Source: Planctomycetota bacterium (GTDB taxonomy: Bacteria > Planctomycetota > PUPC01 > DSUN01). From it: a stretch of DNA of 64,000 bases. The translations under genes and the position numbers were made by a program. A model generated the notes under the pieces. The model was given only the letters and a program-made list of their open reading frames with translations, searched no databases and was not told the origin of the DNA. Shown piece after piece: positions 60,029 through 64,000 of this stretch (position 1 is the first letter of the stretch; every line of letters begins with the position of its first letter). The stretch is from assembly GCA_035384565.1 (NCBI GenBank), contig DAOOIT010000032.1, positions 5,772 to 69,771 on the forward strand, given 5' to 3'.

Positions 60029-61688
60029 AGGCACCACGGACCGCGGCAGCCCCTGCCGTGCCGACGCCCGGTCCGGGTCCGACTACTGCTTCTGGCACGA
60101 CCCGCACTCGCGCGCGGCACGGAGCGCGGCGGCACGCCGCGGCGGGGTCGTGCGGGCGCGGGGGGCCCTGGCCGACGACGAGGGCGTCGTGGCCGCCCGC
60201 CTCGCCGACCCCGTGACCTGGGGCGAACTCTACCTGCGGAACCGCGACGGCTCGCCTCGGAGCTACTGGCCCCACCAGGTCGAGGACCTCCGGGCGCCGG
60301 ACCCCCAGATCGTCCACCTGGACGGCCGCGACTGCGGGAAGACCATCGCGTTGACGACCGACGTGCTCCACTTCGCCTTCACCACGCAGGGCGGCTTGGG
60401 CCTCATCGCCGCGCCCCAGCAGGGCCACCTCGACACGATCATCGAGGAGATCGAGTTCCAGCTCGCGGCCAACGAGCAGCTCGCGGCCAGCGTGGCCCCG
60501 AACGCCCAGGGCCGGCAGAAGCCGACCCGCGACCCGTACTTCCGCCTCGAGTTCACCAACGGCTCCGTGCTCTACTTCCGGCCGGCGGGCCCCGACGGCG
60601 AGGCGTTCCGGTCCCTCCACGTCAACCGCATCTGGGTGGACGAGGGGGCGTGGCTGCCGGAGAAGGCGTGGCACGCGCTCCGCCAGTGCCTGAAGGCGGC
60701 CGGAGTGTTCCGCGTCTACTCGACGCCCAACGGCCTCCGCGGCACGACGTACCACCACCTCACCGAGGCACGCGACTGGCGCGTCTTCCGCTGGCCGAGC
60801 TGGCTCAACCCCTCCTGGAGCGCCCAGCGCGAGGCGGACCTCGCCGCGTTCTACGGCGGGAAGGGGAGCGACGGCTGGCAGCACGAGGTGGCCGGCGAGC
60901 ACGGCAAGCCGACCCACGGGGCCTTCAACGCCGAACTCCTCGAGCTGTGCCGCGTCGACATCCCCGAGTACCGCTGCATCCACGTCCTGGGCGAGACCCT
61001 CACGGCCTGCGAGACGGAGGAGGAGGCCTTCGACCGCCTCGAGATGCTCCTCAACCTCGCGCCCCAGGACGGCACCTTCTGGGTCGGCGGCGACCTGGGC
61101 TACACGAACGATCCCACGGAACTCGTCGTCCTGCGCGAGACCCCGGGGGAGGAGAAGCGGCCGGCCCGGCTCGTCCTCCGGGTCCACATGGAGCACGTGG
61201 CCTATCCCCACATCGCCGTGGCGGTCGGCATCCTGGAGCGCTACTACTGCCCCATGGGCATCGGCGTGGACAATGGGGGCAACGGCCTCGCGGTCGTGCA
61301 GGAGCTGACCACCCTCGACAAGTTCCGCTCCCTCGGCCTCGGGTCGAAGCTCCACGGCTACGACTTCGGCGGCATGGTCACGGTCGCCGAGAAGGACGGG
61401 CGCCTGCTCAAGAAGCGCACGAAGGAGCACATGACCAGCCTGATCAACCGCGCCTTCCAGCGCCGCGAACTGTTCCTGCCCGAGGGCGACCGGGAGATCG
61501 CCGACCAGTTCTCGACCCACAGCTACACGTTCGCCAGCAACAACAACGTCGTCTACTCGAAGGGCAACGACCACATCGTGGACGCCGTGCGCTGCGCCAT
61601 GCTCGCCCGCGAGCGGGAGCGCTGCGACGACTTCGAGGTGATCGTGCCGAACGTCGTTCCCGTGTGGACCGACCCCATCTTCTGGTGA
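60009..61688 (+). CDS. Phage terminase large subunit
   Basis: The 559-residue packaging motor has an N-terminal ATPase (Walker A-like GRDCGKT 106-112, Walker B VDE at 210-212, coupling motif VYSTPNG) and a C-terminal RNase H-type nuclease with the acid residues Asp 362 (GGDLGYTND), Asp 421 (IGVDNGG) and Asp 525 (DHIVDAVR). Unusually, it begins with a zinc-type module (Cys 6, 16, 27, His 30; LCKGTTDRGSPC, YCFWHD) resembling the one in the preceding protein. The gene is full length. AAGGAGG lies upstream of the ATG. Confidence 0.92.
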   Translation: MARKLCKGTTDRGSPCRADARSGSDYCFWHDPHSRAARSAAARRGGVVRARGALADDEGVVAARLADPVTWGELYLRNRDGSPRSYWPHQVEDLRAPDPQIVHLDGRDCGKTIALTTDVLHFAFTTQGGLGLIAAPQQGHLDTIIEEIEFQLAANEQLAASVAPNAQGRQKPTRDPYFRLEFTNGSVLYFRPAGPDGEAFRSLHVNRIWVDEGAWLPEKAWHALRQCLKAAGVFRVYSTPNGLRGTTYHHLTEARDWRVFRWPSWLNPSWSAQREADLAAFYGGKGSDGWQHEVAGEHGKPTHGAFNAELLELCRVDIPEYRCIHVLGETLTACETEEEAFDRLEMLLNLAPQDGTFWVGGDLGYTNDPTELVVLRETPGEEKRPARLVLRVHMEHVAYPHIAVAVGILERYYCPMGIGVDNGGNGLAVVQELTTLDKFRSLGLGSKLHGYDFGGMVTVAEKDGRLLKKRTKEHMTSLINRAFQRRELFLPEGDREIADQFSTHSYTFASNNNVVYSKGNDHIVDAVRCAMLARERERCDDFEVIVPNVVPVWTDPIFW

Positions 61689-61703
61689 GAAAGGACTGCA
61701 CCC

Positions 61704-62330
61704 ATGTACGAGATCGTGCAACGCATCCTGGACGGCTTCGTCAACTGCCTGGTCCCCGAAATCGGGGAGGAGGTGGTCGCGTCGTCGCTTGGCATCGCCG
61801 GCGGGCAGCAGGCCCTTCTGCGGCAGATGGAGAAGCTCTGGGCGCTCCGGCTCGACACGGTCGTCGAGATCGGCACGCGCGAGGGCATCATGACGGCGCT
61901 CCTGAGCCGGTTCGCCCGGCAGGTCATCTCGCTGGACCGGGACGAGTGGCCGCAGGTTCGGCCCGTCCTGGAATTCGTGGGGGCCTGCAACGTGGCGCGT
62001 CTGCCCCTGGAGAAGCACGAGATGCCGCTGCTGCGCAAGAGCCTGAAGTTCAACCTCGCGGTGATCGGCCCCACGGACCGGGGCGACGGCGCGGCCTGGG
62101 GCTTCACCCACGTGAAGCACTGCGGCAGGGTGTTCTTCCGCGGCTACGGGGCCTCGGCCGACAACCTCGAGGTGACGCGCCTGGTGGACAGCCTGAACAC
62201 GGGTGCCGTGAGCCGCCAGGAGCCCTTCGCCTGGTGGTCGGAGGATGAACTCGACATCGTGCCCTGCGGAACCAGGGAGATACTCCCCGTGCTGGAGCGG
62301 CCGTGGGCCAGGCGGCGTCGCGCCAAGTGA
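61704..62330 (+). CDS. SAM-dependent methyltransferase-like protein
   Basis: The 208-residue protein has a Rossmann-type start: LDTVVEIGTREGIMTALLSRFARQVISLDRDEW in parts, with EIGTREG as the SAM-binding loop and LDRD as the acidic strand end. The region LAVIGPTDRGDGAAWGF replaces the usual post-motif II. This suggests a class I methyltransferase or a relative that has lost activity; the substrate is unknown. It follows the terminase gene by 15 bases, where a portal protein gene would be expected. Confidence 0.65.
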   Translation: MYEIVQRILDGFVNCLVPEIGEEVVASSLGIAGGQQALLRQMEKLWALRLDTVVEIGTREGIMTALLSRFARQVISLDRDEWPQVRPVLEFVGACNVARLPLEKHEMPLLRKSLKFNLAVIGPTDRGDGAAWGFTHVKHCGRVFFRGYGASADNLEVTRLVDSLNTGAVSRQEPFAWWSEDELDIVPCGTREILPVLERPWARRRRAK

Positions 62331-62427
62331 GCGTCGAGCGCGCCCCCCGCTCCGCCTGGCGGCAGCGCAGGAAGAAAGCCCTGCCGCTCTGGCCGCCGCC
62401 TGCCTGACATCGGTTGCGCTCGTCCAT

Positions 62428-62465
62428 GCCCACGGCGTGTGCTGATCCTGGCGCACGCCGTGGGC
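62428..62465. repeat. Hairpin with 15-base arms downstream of the methyltransferase-like gene
   Basis: Arms 62428-62442 and 62451-62465 pair with one mismatch around an eight-base loop. There is no T tract. Possible factor-dependent terminator or structured RNA. Confidence 0.6.
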
Positions 62466-62813
62466 TGGCACGGGCACAGGATCGCCGTCGCCGGGGCGCG
62501 GGGTCAGAGGGACGTAACAGCAGCAGGCGGAGGAGCTGTCGCCGCTGTTGCCGTGGCCCACACGGCCGTCAGCACACCCCGCCACTGTCCCACGTCAAGC
62601 CCGGTGGCCGCTGAACGCACGCCCTGCTGGGCCGTTCCCGCCGCGCCCGTGCCGCCGCGCGCGCACCGTCGCGCCCGCCGCACACTCCCACCCGCCGCCG
62701 GCCCCCGCCAGAATCTCCCCGCCCCGACCCGCCCCCGCCCCATCTTGCGGCCCCGTTGAGACTTACGCAGCCGTAAATCCTTGCAGAATATGCACTTCCG
62801 CCGAAGGTTCCAG

Positions 62814-62843
62814 TTGACTGATGTGGAACACTATGCCTATATG
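62814..62843 (+). promoter_or_regulatory. Predicted promoter for the small-gene/amidoligase operon
   Basis: TTGACT (62814-62819) and TATATG (62838-62843) with an 18-base spacer, 37 bases before the ATG at 62881. The surrounding DNA is A/T-richer than its flanks. Confidence 0.52.
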
Positions 62844-62880
62844 GTGTCGGTGCAAGTGGTTGCCAGCACAGGAGTTAAAG

Positions 62881-63099
62881 ATGGCGAGCAAGCGACGCAG
62901 ACCCCTGACCGCCCGAGAACTGAAGCCCCGCATCCAGCGCCTGTCCTGGGAACGGCTGACGGAGATCTACCTCGCCACGAAGAGTCAGGCTGTGCGCCGG
63001 CTGATCGAGGCCGAGGCCCGGCGGTGCGGCTACAAGATGAGCGGCTTCTTCCTGGCTCAGGCCCTCCGACGCGGGGCAGAAACAGGAGACCCGAAATGA
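62881..63099 (+). CDS. Small basic helical protein, 72 aa
   Basis: A basic protein (MASKRRRPLTARELKPRI, then LIEAEARRCGYKMSGFFLAQALRR) that looks like a short helical DNA- or protein-binding factor; no family recognised. AGGAG lies six bases before the ATG. Its stop overlaps the next start (ATGA). Part of the operon leading to the amidoligase-like gene. Confidence 0.65.
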   Translation: MASKRRRPLTARELKPRIQRLSWERLTEIYLATKSQAVRRLIEAEARRCGYKMSGFFLAQALRRGAETGDPK

Positions 63100-63302
63100 T
63101 CGCCACGTGCCCGAAGTGCGGCGGCAAGCGGATCGAGATGTGGCTGTGCGACCGCGACGTGGGATGCACGGCCCAGCCCAGGTGCGAGGGCGCCGCGTTG
63201 CGGCAGCCGCCTCTGCCGTTCGACGCCGGCTACCACGCCCACCGCCGCTGCCTCGACTGCGGCGCGGAGTGGGCCTCCCAAGACCTGGGCCTCGACCCCT
63301 GA
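63096..63302 (+). CDS. Small zinc-ribbon protein, 68 aa
   Basis: CPKCGGKRIEMW near the N terminus and RRCLDCGAEWAS near the C terminus form a CxxC...CxxC zinc ribbon. WLCDRDVGCTAQPRCEG between them adds three more Cys. It is a likely structural or nucleic-acid-binding protein of the element. Overlaps the upstream gene by four bases and precedes the amidoligase-like gene by 10 bases. Confidence 0.7.
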   Translation: MIATCPKCGGKRIEMWLCDRDVGCTAQPRCEGAALRQPPLPFDAGYHAHRRCLDCGAEWASQDLGLDP

Positions 63303-63312
63303 GGAGCGAGCG

Positions 63313-64000
63313 ATGGACCTGCGAGAGCTGGAGTTCGGGATCGAGATCGAGACCATCCGGCGGACCCGTCAGGCCGTCGCCGAGGCGATCCGCACCGTTG
63401 TTGGCGGTGCCGTCCGCCACACCGGCTACCCCTCCAGCTACGACCCCTGGGAGGTCACCGACTCCCGCGGCCGCGTCTGGAAGGTCGTGGCCGACAGCTC
63501 GCTGACCTCGGTGCCGGGCCATCTCCGCGCCGAGGTTGTCAGCCCCGTGCTCACCTACCAGGATATCCCCGAACTCCAGCAGGTCGTGCGGGCGGTCCGC
63601 GACCTCGCCGGCGCGCGGGTGGACGGCAACTGTGGCATCCACATCCACATCGATGCCGCGCCCTTCTACCCGGACGCGTTGGTCCGACTGGCCAAGATTG
63701 TCTACAAGCAGGAGGAGTTGATCATCCGTGCCCTGGGCCTCAGGGGGACCCGGCTCCAGCAGTACTGCAAGCCGATGCGCGAGGAGTTCATCCGCAGCCT
63801 CGAGCGCCAGAAGCCGAAGGACCGGGACCAGCTCAACCGCCTCTGGTACGGCTACCGCAACACCCATCCCATCCACTACGACCAGACTCGCTACCACCTC
63901 CTGAACCTCCACAGCGTGTGGTACCGAGGCACCATCGAAATTCGGGCTTATGCGCAGTTGCGAATTATGCGCAGTTGGGCGGCGGCGCGCGGCTCTGTGG
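63313..64000 (+). CDS. Amidoligase-like protein (3' end cut or interrupted)
   Basis: The first about 210 residues match the phage/plasmid amidoligase family (ATP-grasp/COOH-NH2 ligase related): LEFGIEIE, VADSSLTSVPG, AEVVSPVLTY, NCGIHIHIDAAPFYP, and LLNLHSVWYRGTIEIR. In family members a phrase like EFRLFNGTLHAGK follows TIEFR. Here the sequence after TIEIR turns to AYAQLRIMRSW, which does not fit, and carries two direct copies of TTATGCGCAGTTG. The frame stays open to the window edge. Either the gene is interrupted at about 63945 by another element or the end is divergent. Confidence 0.72.
   Translation, partial: MDLRELEFGIEIETIRRTRQAVAEAIRTVVGGAVRHTGYPSSYDPWEVTDSRGRVWKVVADSSLTSVPGHLRAEVVSPVLTYQDIPELQQVVRAVRDLAGARVDGNCGIHIHIDAAPFYPDALVRLAKIVYKQEELIIRALGLRGTRLQQYCKPMREEFIRSLERQKPKDRDQLNRLWYGYRNTHPIHYDQTRYHLLNLHSVWYRGTIEIRAYAQLRIMRSWAAARGSV
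63948..63977. repeat. Two direct copies of TTATGCGCAGTTG at the window edge
   Basis: Copies at 63948-63960 and 63965-63977, separated by CGAA (17-base period). They begin exactly where the amidoligase-like protein leaves its family pattern. They look like recombinase binding repeats at the end of an inserted element. Confidence 0.7.

Larger units (their letters stand above)
62331..62880. other. Non-coding, very C-rich region with a long hairpin and a promoter
   Basis: No gene is supported over about 550 bases. It holds a hairpin (62428-62465), then a strongly C-biased stretch (about 62630-62760), then a promoter for the next genes (62814-62843). The change of base use suggests an intergenic or replication-linked segment. 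Confidence 0.5.

Overview
The window is GC-rich chromosomal DNA from a bacterium that looks like a planctomycete (Planctomycetota) or a close PVC-group relative. The evidence is the mix of PEP-CTERM surface proteins, pseudopilin-like proteins ending in an H-X9-DG box, ASPIC/UnbV FG-GAP proteins, large DUF6785-like membrane proteins and many lineage-specific secreted beta-propeller proteins. This assignment is an inference from gene content; no rRNA gene is present.

Layout. 0-8.6 kb: the 3' part of an FHA-MurJ fusion, a CYTH protein, a secreted FG-GAP/UnbV protein divergent from phosphofructokinase, a Tat-signal protein with tatA, and tRNA-Cys. 8.6-24.3 kb (minus strand): ten tightly packed genes behind one predicted promoter. 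They encode two secreted beta-propellers, an unknown protein, a PqqD-like protein, two OPT-like membrane proteins, two FtsX-type permeases (one fused to a degenerate M28 peptidase ectodomain) and two MacB/LolD-type ATPases. 24.6-38.5 kb: MBL-fold hydrolase, large secreted propeller proteins, tRNA-Leu, an MttB-family methyltransferase, a rimI-ndk-hemB-FMN-binding-DUF1284 operon, and nagA. 38.8-49.5 kb: surface and envelope genes (two PEP-CTERM proteins, two pseudopilins, an alginate-export-type porin, two tungstate/molybdate-type binding lipoproteins without permeases) and an ECF sigma/FecR anti-sigma pair. tRNA-Asn lies at 49.6 kb.

50-64 kb is a mobile, phage-like region. It starts with an array of alternating GCGATCTGAGG sites and a DUF6788 gene. 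Next comes a three-gene operon ending in an unusual protein: a complete ATP-dependent DNA ligase core (motifs I-VI) joined to a linker with a winged-helix-like stretch and a classical AAA+ ATPase. Then follow DUF2924, a large serine recombinase, an HTH protein and a LexA-type repressor whose promoter carries a perfect palindrome. After a strong terminator come a small-terminase-like zinc protein, a terminase large subunit, a methyltransferase-like protein, two small proteins and an amidoligase-like gene that appears interrupted at the right edge.

The most interesting candidates for an undescribed system are the ligase-AAA+ operon (51.0-55.4 kb) and the ten-gene double-ABC operon (8.6-24.3 kb). 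Two families of short palindromic intergenic repeats are also visible, one of them at convergent gene junctions.
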